A stretch of 20,329 nucleotides of DNA from Saccoglossus kowalevskii (GCF_000003605.2 NW_003151753.1:184890-205218); one strand, 5' to 3'; counted from the stretch's first letter, positions 1 through 10,689 are shown. Made by a program: numbers and translations. The notes: generated from the sequence alone by a model not told the origin.

Positions 1-512
1 AAAACAGACTGTGCAGATGCCCTTCGATCAGCGTGGGGAGACCAAAATACATCGGCACCACCACTATCGGGCCCTTCGCTTGGTATCCCGGTATGAGAAC
101 CGGTAGCCAAGCGCGAGGACTTATCACTCATGCCAACGCACAACTCACTCATACCCATGCCGGTAGCACTTGCCGCGCGACCTTTTCGCGAGCAAGTGAC
201 GCGGCCAGTCTTGGCTATTTTTACATACTGCTGGAAAAAATCCCAGGCTTCAGAACCCCAGCGATTGCAAATATTCTCTAGGCAAACACTCAAACCCCGA
301 ACGCACGTGATACAACGGTAGCATTTAGCATGCGGGTTCCATTCCTGCAAGTTCTGTGTACACTGATTGCAGTTCCGCTTCAAAAACTGAGGAGATAATA
401 CCGGTGGCGAGCCTCTGGCATTGCCATCGCATCTATCCATTTCTAAATACATTATAAATAAAGGACAACATGCATGAGGGAAACGAATTACAGTTGTAAA
501 AGGTGCCGCCAT
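1..512 (-). CDS. Partial Cys/His/Trp-rich retroelement ORF1/Gag-like protein, runs off left edge
   Basis: The minus strand is open from an ATG at 512 to the window edge: 170 codons with no stop, and a TAA lies nine codons before that ATG. A second in-frame ATG at 440 has a better context (G at -3 and at +4) and may be the true start. Numbered from 512, the protein has a zinc-ribbon-like module: C48-x2-C51, W58, H61-x2-C64-x2-C67-x2-C70, then C77-x4-C82-x2-W85-x4-W90. Modules with this Cys-Cys, His-Cys-Cys, Cys-Cys-Trp-Trp order occur near the N-terminus of ORF1/Gag-like proteins of some animal retroelements (my recollection of DIRS/Gypsy-type families). The part after residue 100 is rich in Gly, Ser and Ala and looks disordered. 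The frame is far GC-richer than the rest of the window. It could instead be a domesticated host gene. Openness is certain; the family is moderately supported; no integrase or reverse transcriptase is inside the window. Confidence 0.55.
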   Translation of the reverse strand, partial: MAAPFTTVIRFPHACCPLFIMYLEMDRCDGNARGSPPVLSPQFLKRNCNQCTQNLQEWNPHAKCYRCITCVRGLSVCLENICNRWGSEAWDFFQQYVKIAKTGRVTCSRKGRAASATGMGMSELCVGMSDKSSRLATGSHTGIPSEGPDSGGADVFWSPHADRRASAQSV

Positions 513-637
513 GAAACCAACATGTGGTTACGTAGTGGCGCCGGGTTTTAATTTCTTTGTTGTGGAAAAGCATAACACACAAAGGGGAAAACGACACAAG
601 GGTAAAAAGAAAAGAAAAACTTATCCTACCAGCTAGA

Positions 638-754
638 ATGTCGGATGCCGCGGCTGCGGCGACGACCCATGCTAGAAACCCGAACAGGAAAAAGCAACTC
701 AGAGCCACTCAGAATCATTCCCGACGAGGCGGAGACGAAAGAAAGAGTGAATAG
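638..754 (+). CDS. Small plus-strand ORF in the GC-rich block, doubtful
   Basis: An ATG-initiated frame of 38 codons starts MSDAAAAATTHARNPNRKKQ and ends at a TAG at 752-754. It is rich in Ala at the start and in Arg, Lys and Asn after that. It matches no family I know. It lies in the presumed 5' region of the minus-strand ORF, so it could be a product of a divergent promoter, but a chance frame in GC-rich DNA is just as likely. Confidence 0.15.
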   Translation: MSDAAAAATTHARNPNRKKQLRATQNHSRRGGDERKSE

Positions 755-850
755 ATGGCCGCCTATGGCGCTGCCATGTGGCCTCGGTCACGTGGGTTCG
801 TGACGTAAGGGCTAAAAGAATTTTGGGGTCATGGGGCTTCCCCTGACCTA
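755..850. promoter_or_regulatory. Promoter-like CpG-rich stretch with E-box, CRE-like site and inverted repeats
   Basis: This stretch lies upstream of the minus-strand ORF. It holds a CACGTG E-box (789-794) and a CRE/ATF-like TGACGTAA (801-808). GTCACG (787-792) and CGTGAC (799-804) form an inverted repeat around a 6-nt loop. ATGGC and GCCAT (765-777) pair around GCT. A third hairpin (827-848) pairs GGTCA-T-GGGG with CCCC-TGACC with one bulged base. CpG is common here and rare elsewhere. It may be the 5' regulatory region or LTR of the element that encodes the minus-strand ORF, or a TATA-less host promoter. No transcription start can be placed from sequence alone. Confidence 0.35.
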
Positions 851-959
851 GATTCTATCTCTCTGTCACCGGCAGAATCGCTGATTAATGCCTACAGTTC
901 AAAATAGTCATTTTGACTGACTGGAGTCTATGGTGGGTAATTGAACGTAGTGAATAGAC

Positions 960-2620
960 AGAACCCAAACCTCTCGTCTGTGTTCAGTCAGGGGCTCGAA
1001 AATGGTTTCACAATCCTAACAGAATATATATAAATTATTAATATTCATATTTTAATTGTTATTTTGGACAGGATGTTTCACTACGCAGTACAATCACCAA
1101 TACAATGCTTGATAGGATTGAGTTTAAAGAGTACTTATCGCCAGCAGTTATCCCCTTAACATTTGCATAGTAATATAAACACACTCCAGAGTTAATAATC
1201 AATAGACCACACTACACGGATTTCAATGCTATTGTCAACACTAGAAAACTGAAAAAATATTGACCTGGCAGATAATTAATTTAATTTCCATAAATAGAAT
1301 TATGTTCTGAAATATAGGTATAATAAATATATATTATATTAATTAAGCTTCCAGGTTGGAATAATTTGATAATGTTATACATCATATGTTGATATCGGTT
1401 TACCATTAATTTTAATATTTTCTCATAATGAAATTTATTATTAACTGGACTCAACAATTACAGATTTGGAATTGCAAGATATAACTGAATGCTGATGTAC
1501 ATTGTATAAGAGAAAGAAACTTGAATTGTCTCATAGAATTCTGCTACTAACTCTAGGATAAGAATTGCTACAGGTTAATTAACATGGAACTGACAGTTTC
1601 ATATCACATCTGTGTGTTTTTTAGATCTGGGTAAATGAAGAGTGGTTTGAGTCAGTCAAGGTGAATGAACCTGTTGCGTCCGTGATGCAAAACAATGAAA
1701 CATGTATTGATTAATTTTTCATAATTTCATGTTTCAAATCATTTTAGGAACTGATTCCACAATCCTAAGTGCAGAAGTCTTCACAAAGTGCATAAACTCC
1801 AGGCTACATACAAAGTAGAAAACAAATCAACCTATTGGCTGGAGAAATACTTCCTGACAGAGTCAATTCCTTTTCGTGAGCTTATCTGGCTACAGGGCAA
1901 TTAATTGAAAATAATAACTGTACTGGCAATAAAGTCAAACATTAATTCATTTCATTTCATTTATGTAATGAAAACGTGTAAAATTTGAATCTAATAACAG
2001 AACAATTTGCAGTAATCAAAAATATATGGCATAAATCAGGAGTTTAATAATTCACCCTTCAGCTATGCATGCCGACTCCATGCTTGTAATATCACTTTTG
2101 CTGTGAATAAAACCTGATTACCTAGCAATGATATTAAACATCATTTCAATTTTGATTTCAACTTCTTTTGACGTCCTCTAGCATTGAAGTGGAATATTCG
2201 TCGTGTGTAATTTAATTTATTATTTAAATGAATGCTACATGCCCAATTGAGACAACTCTTCAAGTTTGGTATTCATGAAGATCGACATTGCACCTACTAT
2301 AATTTGCAGTTTTCTTTCAATATACTGGCCATGTTAAGACATAAGAGTTTTTGAAAATATAATACTGGTCAATAATCCCCTATCTACTTCTATCTAATGA
2401 CTATTTACCTGTAAACGTCTGAAGGCAGTATAACAAACATGTGAACTTATAATTACAGAAAATGAAAATATATTGTTTAGAAATCTTGGTGGTTAGGGTG
2501 GATGTGTCCAAGATTGTATTGCGCATTTGCTTCATAGGAATTTGAATGACCTGTCCATTATTTACAATGTATATCCTAATATTAACATTTTACATACAAT
2601 ATTGTCACTTGTAGTTTGGA
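960..2620. other. AT-rich non-coding stretch, no gene seen
   Basis: G+C drops sharply after about 1010, probably close to the outer end of the GC-rich element at the left. I find no ORF or tRNA-like sequence here. The only repeat is a short (TTCAT)n run at 1946-1963. TTAATTAA-like motifs recur (for example near 1275, 1340 and 1575), as expected from the base composition. Confidence 0.6.
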
Positions 2621-2625
2621 TTATT

Positions 2626-2851
2626 CTTTTCACCACCAGACTTTCTTGCCCAAATTTTCCTGAACTTTTTTCTTATATCCTTCAATGTTTCCGGAAATGA
2701 ACACAAATTTTGGAGCCTTAACAGACAAAATTTGAGTCAATTTTCAGTTTTCAATAAATATGGCTATTTTTGTCCTAATCTTCTGAAGGAAAATGCAAAA
2801 TGGGATCATTTTGTGAATTTGTGATGAAAAGAGGGAAGTGGTGGTGAAAAG
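2626..2851. mobile_element. MITE-like element with 13-bp terminal inverted repeats, TTAA type
   Basis: CTTTTCACCACCA at 2626-2638 is repeated as a perfect inverted copy, TGGTGGTGAAAAG, at 2839-2851. The span is 226 bp and holds no coding frame. At the right end, read inward, the sequence is TTAA-CCTTTTCACCACCA, with TTAA at 2853-2856. The left end reads TTATTCTTTTCACC, two changes from the same string. TTAA target duplications and ends starting CCYTTT are known for piggyBac-superfamily elements, so this is plausibly a decayed piggyBac-type MITE. The inverted repeat is seen directly; the superfamily is inferred and rests on one intact TTAA. Confidence 0.5.
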
Positions 2852-2856
2852 GTTAA

Positions 2857-3298
2857 CCACTTTGATTTGAATTATAAACATGTGATTCGATCATTTTGAT
2901 TTACCAACTTATCACAAAATCAAATAATTGTAATGAGAAAGACCCACTGAAAAAAATCTAATTTGTGAGAATTATATTTTTGTAACATTGTTTATTGATA
3001 CACTATACAACAAACATCCACAGAACCAAAGATAAACATTTTTTCAAGCTTTTTTAAACCTTTGAAAAACACTATTTATCCTTCCATTAAATTGTGTTGA
3101 AACATTTTGCAATAATTTCTTATATACATTTTTCTCTTATTTCTTTGTTGAGTTGGATCAAACAAACATAATTTCACATTCCCAGCAGACCTTGATCAAA
3201 ATTAAAAATAAAAATAAAAAAAATTTGAAAAGTTAGGGAAGTAAAAAATCTGACTTACGGCATTCAAAGAACAAGTCGGAGAAAGCCCATTCATTAAA
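2857..3298. other. AT-rich non-coding DNA before the first hairpin repeat
   Basis: I see no gene. An A-rich run at 3200-3225 and the string TTGATCAAAATT near 3190 may be the worn 5' part of the repeat array that becomes clear at 3299. Confidence 0.45.
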
Positions 3299-3731
3299 AC
3301 AAAATGGCCGCCAGTCGGCTATTTTGAATGTTATCTGAAAAACAAAATTATTTGCATCAAGGTCCCATAATGTCTAATGTATATATCAAGTTTGAACAAA
3401 ATCCATCTGTAAACAGCCGAGAAATGCTCGATTTTTATGATTTTTTAGCACAAAAATGGCCGCCATTCGGCCATCTTGAATCAGATCGTAAAACAAAATG
3501 ATGTGCCTCAAGGTCCTATAAAGTCCAATGTATATACAAGGTTTGAATAAAATCCATCTGTAAAGAGCCGGGAAATGCTCGATTTTGATGATTTTTAGCA
3601 CAAAAATGGCCGCCATTCAGCCATCTTGAATCAGATCATGAAACAAATTGACGTGCATATTTATGATATCACATGTATGTGTTAAGTTTGATTGTGATTG
3701 GTCCAGGCATTTCTAAGATACAGGTCTGGAC

Positions 3732-3767
3732 GCACGCACACAAGCACGCACACAAGCACGCACACAC
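3732..3767. repeat. 12-bp minisatellite, three units
   Basis: GCACGCACACAA occurs at 3732-3743 and 3744-3755, and as GCACGCACACAC at 3756-3767. It lies between the last tandem unit and the terminal hairpin of copy 1, and GGACG borders it on both sides. The other copies have shorter, worn versions at the matching place. Confidence 0.85.
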
Positions 3768-3782
3768 GGACGTAAAAACACA

Positions 3783-3817
3783 AGTCCCCATTCGGACGCA
3801 GTCCGAAAACGGGGACT
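3783..3817. other. Terminal two-storey hairpin of repeat copy 1
   Basis: Outer arms AGTCCCC (3783-3789) and GGGGACT (3811-3817) pair fully. Inner arms TTCGGAC (3791-3797) and GTCCGAA (3801-3807) pair fully around a GCA loop. The two storeys are separated by A on one side and AAC on the other. The sequence then reads AA, so the element would end CTAA. The design recurs at 15889-15922 and, worn, at 19304-19339. Confidence 0.85.
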
Positions 3818-3818
3818 A

Positions 3819-6800
3819 ACAAATTCATATACTGAATCTCATCAAAAAGACTAACATCTATGACCCAAATTAAAACATGACTGCCTTTGAGGACATGTTC
3901 AAATACAAGAAATCATTAGAAATGTCTATTTATTGTTACATCATACAGTATGATACAATGAAACTAAACACCATACTTTCCTTCATATAAATAAAGAATG
4001 TGCAATTAATGTACACCACACCTTACAAAATGAAGTTTCAATTTACCTTTCCATCAATTTATTTTCACAACGGAAGTAATTTTCCAAACTAATTAAAAAC
4101 CAACAAAGCCTGGGATCACCGAGAAGTCACTCAGAGGTGGCACAAATGGAGTAATATGTCATCCTGCCCAGGACTGCACCATTAATAACCAGTTAAGTTT
4201 CACTTAATGTTTATCAGTAGTGACACTTTTATACTGAGTGAAAATGAAGTAAGTTGAATGGTCAGTTTTAAGTGGTCAATCTGATACATTTCACTTTGGT
4301 TTGGAATTGCATATAGTGAGATAGTCGTAGAATACAAGTCGTACAGATAAATACAGAGCACAATACTTATACGGTACTTCCACATTTATTAAACAGGGCG
4401 TCGTTGTCATGCCACGCTACGTTATGTTCGATTTGGATCTAATAGTGACAGATACAAAGCATGTATAATACATTTTTTGTTTATATGAAATACGAATACA
4501 TGCTGAGCATTAGCAATCATCTTTTCATCAAACGTACATCACTAAAAACAAAACTATGCAGCCATTTACACACAATTTTGATCCAATTATTAAATCAACT
4601 TTAATTTAACTTATAAATAGGATTGATAACCAAATGAGAAATCCATTCAAGCAAAGAAACAATTGATAGACGCATTGATCTGTAAAAGTCAACTATGTAT
4701 CAATTTTTTCGAAGCTTAAGATCATATCTCATTAATCCTGTTCATTATCCTCCATTATTTGCCCTGTTAATAAGATACTGGCATACATAAATGCAAAATT
4801 ATAGTTTTGTTGTATGCTAGCTAGCTCATTAAAATCCACTTATTATTATTTTGACCATGCACGCATAGACATCGTGCTGTCATTTACATAGTGTGCACTA
4901 TTAAAGCAAATATGGTACCAACATGCACAATAGACATTTGTTTGGTTTATTGTAGTTTTAATAATTAATTTTTGTTCAGAATCTCTCTCCATAAGGCAGA
5001 TTTGAAAATAGAAATATGAAAATAATAGCAGAAATAATTAATATTTTTGGCAAATTTAACTTGGAGAATGATAAATCCATGATCTACATAAGCTATATAT
5101 GCAGCCAATTACAACAATGGTTAAAATCGAAAGAAATGAAGAGAGAAAGAGAAAGAGGTGATCAGTGATTTCTACTTTCTCATATTAATTAATATATTAT
5201 CACAACACAAGAGGACAATTACTGCATACAATGTGTAAATTCAAACCTGGATCGTGAGCAATGATAATCAAACAGTAATATCTGCGTCTGCTGCATGGGT
5301 TCATGACTCAATGAATATTCCCAAAAAGATCTATTTTTATTTAGAAAGTACATTAATTACGTAACAAATTCCATATGGTGATGAGGTATTTTTTTTTCTC
5401 CATAATTAGTGTTAATTATTGAAACCGAGACTTGAGTTAATACACATGTCTAGCCAGAGTATACATTTTTAAACCCCATTACATATATATCAGATATATA
5501 TAGATTCCACCCACATACACACAATAATAACCCAATCCAGGGTTGAGTTTTAACTGCAAAAAGGAAAATACAGACACATATGTTAACATAATGGCAAAAT
5601 GCCAAAAGAGAGAGACTCAGCTCAACATAGGCAATACAATATGCACAAACATACAGAAGAGTTACAGTGATTTCTGATACAAATCCATTTTTCAATTAAA
5701 ATATCAGTACCATACTTCATTCACATTAATCAATGAAAGAGCGAATGAAATAATGAGTTAATGCATGCATGAATGGACGAGTGAATTAACACGTGAAATA
5801 ATGAATGCTCAAATAAATGAATATACTACGAGGTAAATTTATCGCTGAAGACTAGTATGCTAACATATTGCTATCAAGTGCAATAGATTACATTTGCTTA
5901 GTAGTATACATTTGTATGTGTACAAGCTAATTCTTTTGGTAACAATTCAGTCAGGTTTACCTGTAATAAAAATAAACAGAAAATTTTGCAGGCATTATGA
6001 GCTTGTATATTTCCACCACATAATTTTCAGATTCTGCTAAATTTCTTCATCGTATCATTTAGCTTTTCAAAAATCTGTATTTTCGTTATTATTCAATTGT
6101 ATGCGCTCAATTTGTTCATTATCATATATACCGGTATATATATATATGTATTACTCAAAAATTATTATGCTGCAGACTTTCATACTTGGTTATACTGATT
6201 ATACAGCTTTATCATTGGATTATCCGGTATTATCCATTTAAAACAATAGACATGTCTAGCCATCATGTGGCAGATGGGATCAAGGGCTCTCGTGACGAAC
6301 AAGCTAGTCATCTAAAAATGAATGCTTTCCTCTCCTTCAATTTTTTGTAATATAATATTTAATATCCTGTTTGTCAATTTTGACACTAAAATGTATGAAT
6401 ACAAGTAGAAGTGTATAATGAGCATTAATTAATAATTAATTTACCAATGACATTTAACATTTAAAAGGAAATGCACAAGAGCCTGTCAATCACAAAAACT
6501 GTATTGTATTTTTTTTTGGTTTGCACTACCGGTGAAAGATAAAGACGAAAAATGCTTTATTCCAACTGTTCAGAGAATTGACATTTCTAATTTGGTTACA
6601 TACAATAAGGTTTCAATAAATATAATACGTACTATATTGACAATGTGTTAAAATTACTAAAAATATAATAAAAACATATTATGTAATTGGTATATATGCG
6701 TCAGTGCTACCAAGTGAGGGGAATGCATGATGATATAGTCAAATTGAATCACCATAGCAGGCATTGTTTGGTTTCACCAGAAAACCAAAAATAAGTGATA

Positions 6801-7300
6801 CGTATGCTACTCCACCCACACAGTCATTCTCATCAAGGCTATCCGTCTCAAGGGTTGAATGACTTATTTATTATGTATTTATATTTAGTGATTCCTTGCC
6901 TGCTCAAATATATATATATGACATGATATGATATTTTTATTTGGAATGTACGCAAACAAAGTATTAAAAGTAATGTTCAAAAAAAGCAATAGATATCATT
7001 ATAATACTAAAACAGATCAAAATTACAATAAACAAACAACGGAAAGTTGGAAAAGATAAATTGGAAAGGATTTCGATCAACAGATCATTAATACTGAAAT
7101 TTTGAAAAGGGACTCATAAATAAAGAGAACTGAGTGAAATTTCTGTTTACATTCTTTGATAATTCTATTTTGACAATGAAATAGTTAATGGTTTTCAACT
7201 CCAATCTCATTACAATCACAGATTTTAATAGCCTTTCCTCTCCCTTAATTCCTAATGTCTCCCAGATTCAACTGGTAAGAAATGTGCCGATATTCTAAAT
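3819..7300. other. Long AT-rich non-coding stretch, no gene seen
   Basis: No convincing gene is seen on either strand; the two frames above 60 codons (4200-4385 and 5450-5695, both minus) have hydrophobic, low-complexity translations with no domain. A degenerate GAAT/ATGA-rich microsatellite-like tract lies at about 5730-5825, where GAAATAATGA occurs twice about 50 bp apart. A TA-rich tract at 6123-6150 contains an 18-bp perfect palindrome (6124-6141) centred on ACCGGT. ACATGTCTAGCCA occurs at both about 5442 and 6250. Confidence 0.55.
6124..6141. repeat. Perfect 18-bp palindrome in a TA-rich tract
   Basis: ATATATACCGGTATATAT is its own reverse complement and runs into a (TA)n tract to 6150. 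TA repeats readily form such palindromes; the ACCGGT centre is the only unusual part. Confidence 0.7.
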
Positions 7301-8990
7301 CTTGTCAGAACAATTCTGTGTTTTTTTATCAGTATGTACATGTATACATACACCAACAACTCAATTCTGTTAATAATTTAAAAAAAATATAATACTAGTT
7401 AATTATTACTAGTTAATTAGCACATTTCTTTCATTCACAAATAGATAATTGTCTCTTGGGCAGAGTAATGTAACATCAGTACTTACACTTGTAATTTGCA
7501 TATGACAAGTAGAAGAGACGACAGTTTGTCATTTACTGCACAAAAATATTTGTTTTAATCCTAAGTTTATTCAATTATATGAATGAATAAAATGTAATAA
7601 TTATTTACTTTATATACCAGTCAGGAAAATATTATACATGTAATATAGACTAGACTTTGGTTTAAACAAAGTTCGGTCATCTATTTGAAATTCTTGTAAA
7701 CAATATGAATGAATGTATGTTGTCTTCAACGCACAGAATCCTTATCACACATGATGTGGCACGTACGTACGCCAACTGTTGTGGGCGATAACAATACACA
7801 GCGAGTGAGAAGCAATTCAAGGTCAGGAAAGACAAAAATATTTTTGCTTTGTATAATGATTAATTTTGACATTATTTTTAAAATTAAATTCTAGTAAGAT
7901 TAGTACAGTGAAAGTTGAAGGCATTCTGTACATGTTTTTTAACGGCACAGCTAATACCATACATGTATGTTTCACAGTATAGCGATGTAACTCAGCTGGC
8001 TTCAACTTGTATAGCAAGCAAACCATCAAAGATGACGCGGGTTAATTGCAAAGGAATGCTATTTTTAAAACTTGCAGGTAGATTAACTTAACCTATCGAC
8101 AGTAGGTCTGGAAAATCTCCACAAATGAAAACCAGATTGATTTCGAATGATTATTGGCGTCACAAGTAATTCTGCTGACCATGCACCGTCATTTCAAGAT
8201 AACCCATTTAATAGAACTTTAATTAAAGAGCATAAAATAGACGCATGGACTGAAAGTATAATTTGAGTGGAGAGTAGAAGTCACTGCGTCACGCCTGAGT
8301 TAACCCCTAAAAATAAAAGTGTGATTAATTGTACATATGTGGCAAGTAAACAACAATAACTCTCAGATTACAATTATCTGGGGTTTGGTCTTAATACGCA
8401 TCAATGGTCGCCTTATTAGATGAAAGTTGAATTGCATCAGTTTACTTATTAAGAGTATGATGAAATCAGTTTTGTATTCTCTAATCATCATGTGATGACG
8501 CATCATCGTCAAAACAAGGAGTTATAAATAAGCCCTTCCCCTCACATGACAGCCGGTCCTTGTTTGTAAAACTAATCATGTGTTGCGTAAACATGGCAGC
8601 TACATTTTGTCTATTCAACATTGTTCTATTATGCACCCCTTGGCAGCATATGTCAACTACAATGTTTGTACATGTATACTCAATTAACATGGGATCAAAT
8701 ACATCTCAATCTGTCTGAGCTGGGGACTCCTGTCGGTCATATCTTAAACAGTTTTATATCCTCAACTTTTTAACACAGAATAATTAAAATTGGCACTAGG
8801 TTAAGGAACTTTTTAAATTATATTTAATATTTCCAGGCACTTCTTTCATAAGTATCTCTACAAAATGCATCACTGACAGGCACTTTTCACTGGTAAATCA
8901 TCCTACATGTATAAAAGCCATTAAGAAAGACCCCCCCTCCCTCCTCTGTCAGTCAGTCAGTCATTTGGGAGTGCATATGACACACAATTT
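7301..8990. other. Non-coding stretch with repeated TACATGTA sites, no gene recognised
   Basis: Five exact TACATGTA palindromes lie here, starting at 7337, 7635, 7960, 8669 and 8904. TACTAGTTAATTA occurs twice in tandem at about 7393-7420. A C-rich run is followed by (GTCA)4 at 8948-8963. Frames open on both strands across about 8480-8718, but neither matches a family I know and neither has convincing splice sites. Confidence 0.5.
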
Positions 8991-8999
8991 TTTCGTCAC

Positions 9000-9481
9000 A
9001 CAAAATGACTGCCAGTTTGCCATCTTTGATTAGATGTTGCAGATTAATATGCTGAAACTCAATTTTCAAAAATGAACTTGCATCTTTGTGAAACAATATG
9101 TTGCCCCTGTACCAAGTCTGAATAAAATTAGTGATTTCATGCTCAAATTATAAGCACAATGTACAAAAAAGACTGCCAGTTGGTGAATTTGAATAAAACC
9201 TGATAAATACAGTGTAGTAGATGATGTACTGTTCAAGTTTGAACGTTGAGTAGTAATTTGTGCCTTACATATATAAAATGTAGATCTTTAGGACATTGTC
9301 GAGTCAAATATGGCCACCAATCGGTCATTGGAATAAAATTGAGTTATACATGTACCATCTTATATCAATGATGTTCGAAGACCAAGTTTGAACACAATTA
9401 TCCATGAACCTCAGAGAAAATGCAATGGATGTATGAACACATGAATGAAAACACACAACCCAATCATCAAGCCCCGGGACT
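9000..9481 (+). repeat. Hairpin-ended dispersed repeat, copy 2, strongly worn
   Basis: Three diverged units start with AAAATGACTGCC (ATG at 9005), AAAAAGACTGCC (AAG at 9169) and AAATATGGCCACC (ATG at 9310). Spacing is 164 and 141 bp. Each is followed by the shared CCATCTTTGA-like and AAGTTTGAAC-like blocks. The part equivalent to the minisatellite is reduced to ACACATGAATGAAAACACAC. Where the hairpin should be, only AGCCCCGGGACT (9470-9481) remains. That equals the two outer arms joined, as if the inner stem-loop had been deleted. Confidence 0.7.
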
Positions 9482-9489
9482 GTGTTCAG

Positions 9490-10419
9490 TTATGAGTTAT
9501 TTATTACCAGCCGAGGCAGTAGATGCAAGAATCTAATGATGTAAGAATGAATTGCATTTGATTTGCAACAAAATGCAGGATTATATCTATTATTTTTTGA
9601 AGTATTCTGTATCCTATAGACAGAGTAATGGGAATAAGAGCTGTACATAGTTTCCTTGCTCTACCAACAAATTTTAAGATCTACCACACACTTCACATCA
9701 GGAATTGGCATGATTGACAGCTGCTTTGTTTTTCAGCCCAAATAATTATCCAAAATCCAAATCACACAATGTGTCAGTTAACAAATTCCTCATGGAATGT
9801 TCCAAATTGCCAAGAATTTAGATATTACCATGGTGAACTGGACCTTAATTAACATATCTTGAAATTGAAAAGATATATTAATATTTTCCCTAATAATCAT
9901 ATGATAACAAAAGCATCGAATAAGTATTTAATTAATCTTTCTAAAATTAATTATACAATTTACCAAAATATAAATTAGATGAAATATTGACTAAAAAATC
10001 AATGACTTTTGAATACTCATCTTGAATATACATTATACATGTAATCCCCAGTGTGGAAGCAATTTCATGTTAAATATAAATTAATTAATCAGCATTTGGT
10101 CTGTAATTAGGTAGGTGTTCAAAGGATTTTGCATGTATGTTAAACTGAATGCAAGCCATAAATTATGAAGCGGCTTCAGACTTGTAATTGGCACTTTGTC
10201 AACTTGAGTGAACTAAAGTGAAATATAAAGCCTTGTTAGTAATTGATATCGATTTTTACTGTTTATATATGAAATTTATGATCGACAAGAACTTGTACAT
10301 CAGGTATGTGTTAATTTAATTTAATTGAAATGCATTCAAGGAGAGTTCATACTTGATGTGCTTGAATGGTTGTATGTAGGTTAATACATTGAACAAATCA
10401 TCATGGGCCTATAGGAAAG
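9490..10419. other. AT-rich non-coding stretch, no gene seen
   Basis: No coding frame or RNA gene is supported. TTAATTAA-type motifs are frequent (near 9846, 9930, 10081 and 10312), and one TACATGTA lies at 10036. Confidence 0.55.
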
Positions 10420-10426
10420 TTCATAT
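10420..10426. repeat. Left target-site duplication of the SINE
   Basis: TTCATAT is repeated at 10690-10696 directly after the A-rich tail. With the neighbouring A's, the match extends to a slightly longer imperfect repeat. Confidence 0.75.
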
Positions 10427-10689
10427 TTGGGCGATGGTACAGTGGATAGGCATGTTTGCTTACCCAATGGACAGAGAGTTCAGGGATCGATTCCCAGAGC
10501 CGACTGTTCACTGAGCAGTATAAATCTGAGTACAGTCTGCCTTCCAAACATGTGGTATTAGGTTTGGGAGACTGCTTTGCACCACATGCATTTGCAATTA
10601 GCACTATGTCAAAAAAGTCAGGAGAGACAGCTGAGACTTTAATGTCCAGAAATGTCGCCTGGAACAAAAATATGATATTAAAAAAAAAA
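10427..10689 (+). mobile_element. tRNA-derived SINE with target-site duplications
   Basis: A tRNA-like head of about 75 bp carries an RNA polymerase III A box, TGGTACAGTGG (10435-10445), and a B box, GGATCGATTCC (10484-10494), close to the consensus GGTTCGANTCC. The T-stem GGGA/TCCC is still paired. A body of about 190 bp follows and ends in a run of ten A's. TTCATAT lies just before the head (10420-10426) and just after the A tail (10690-10696), which fits a target-site duplication from LINE-assisted insertion. It is non-coding; the frames of about 80-97 codons through it on both strands are spurious. I do not recognise the named family. A box, B box, tail and duplication together make the call strong. 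Confidence 0.85.

Larger units (their letters stand above)
3299..3818 (+). repeat. Hairpin-ended dispersed repeat, copy 1: three tandem units, minisatellite, terminal hairpin
   Basis: Three tandem units each begin with CAAAATGGCCGCC or a close variant, with the ATG at 3304, 3456 and 3606 (spacing 152 and 150 bp). The first two units share a full-length body, including a TTTGAA(C/T)AAAATCCATCTGT block and GAAATGCTCGATTTT. The third unit diverges after about 60 bases into the shared 3' part. A 12-bp minisatellite and a two-storey hairpin ending GGGGACTAA follow. The short minus-strand frame across 3386-3616 exists only because the unit repeats. The plan resembles non-autonomous Helentron-type elements (HINEs) and bivalve 'pearl' repeats, which also combine a tandem core, a microsatellite and a 3' stem-loop. 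This family name is an inference; the repeat structure is seen directly. Confidence 0.8.

Noticed and set aside
33-281. 82-codon frame on the plus strand
   Set aside because: It is the shadow of the longer minus-strand frame (1-512), which has a recognisable Cys/His module.
433-708. 91-codon hydrophobic frame on the minus strand
   Set aside because: It starts at GTG and overlaps the edge ORF in another frame. The hydrophobic stretch comes from a pyrimidine-rich strand.
3386-3616. 76-codon minus-strand frame with an internal repeat
   Set aside because: The apparent protein repeat (MAAIFVLK twice) is only the translation of the 150-bp tandem DNA unit.
3299-3818. CRISPR array
   Set aside because: Units are 150 bp with no short repeat and unique spacer pattern, and the DNA is eukaryotic.
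5730-5825. Functional repeat element in the GAAT/ATGA-rich tract
   Set aside because: It reads as a degenerate simple-sequence tract, not as an element with ends.
10427-10502. Functional tRNA gene
   Set aside because: The A and B boxes are present, but the acceptor and anticodon stems do not fold well, and the sequence continues into a SINE body, A tail and target duplication.
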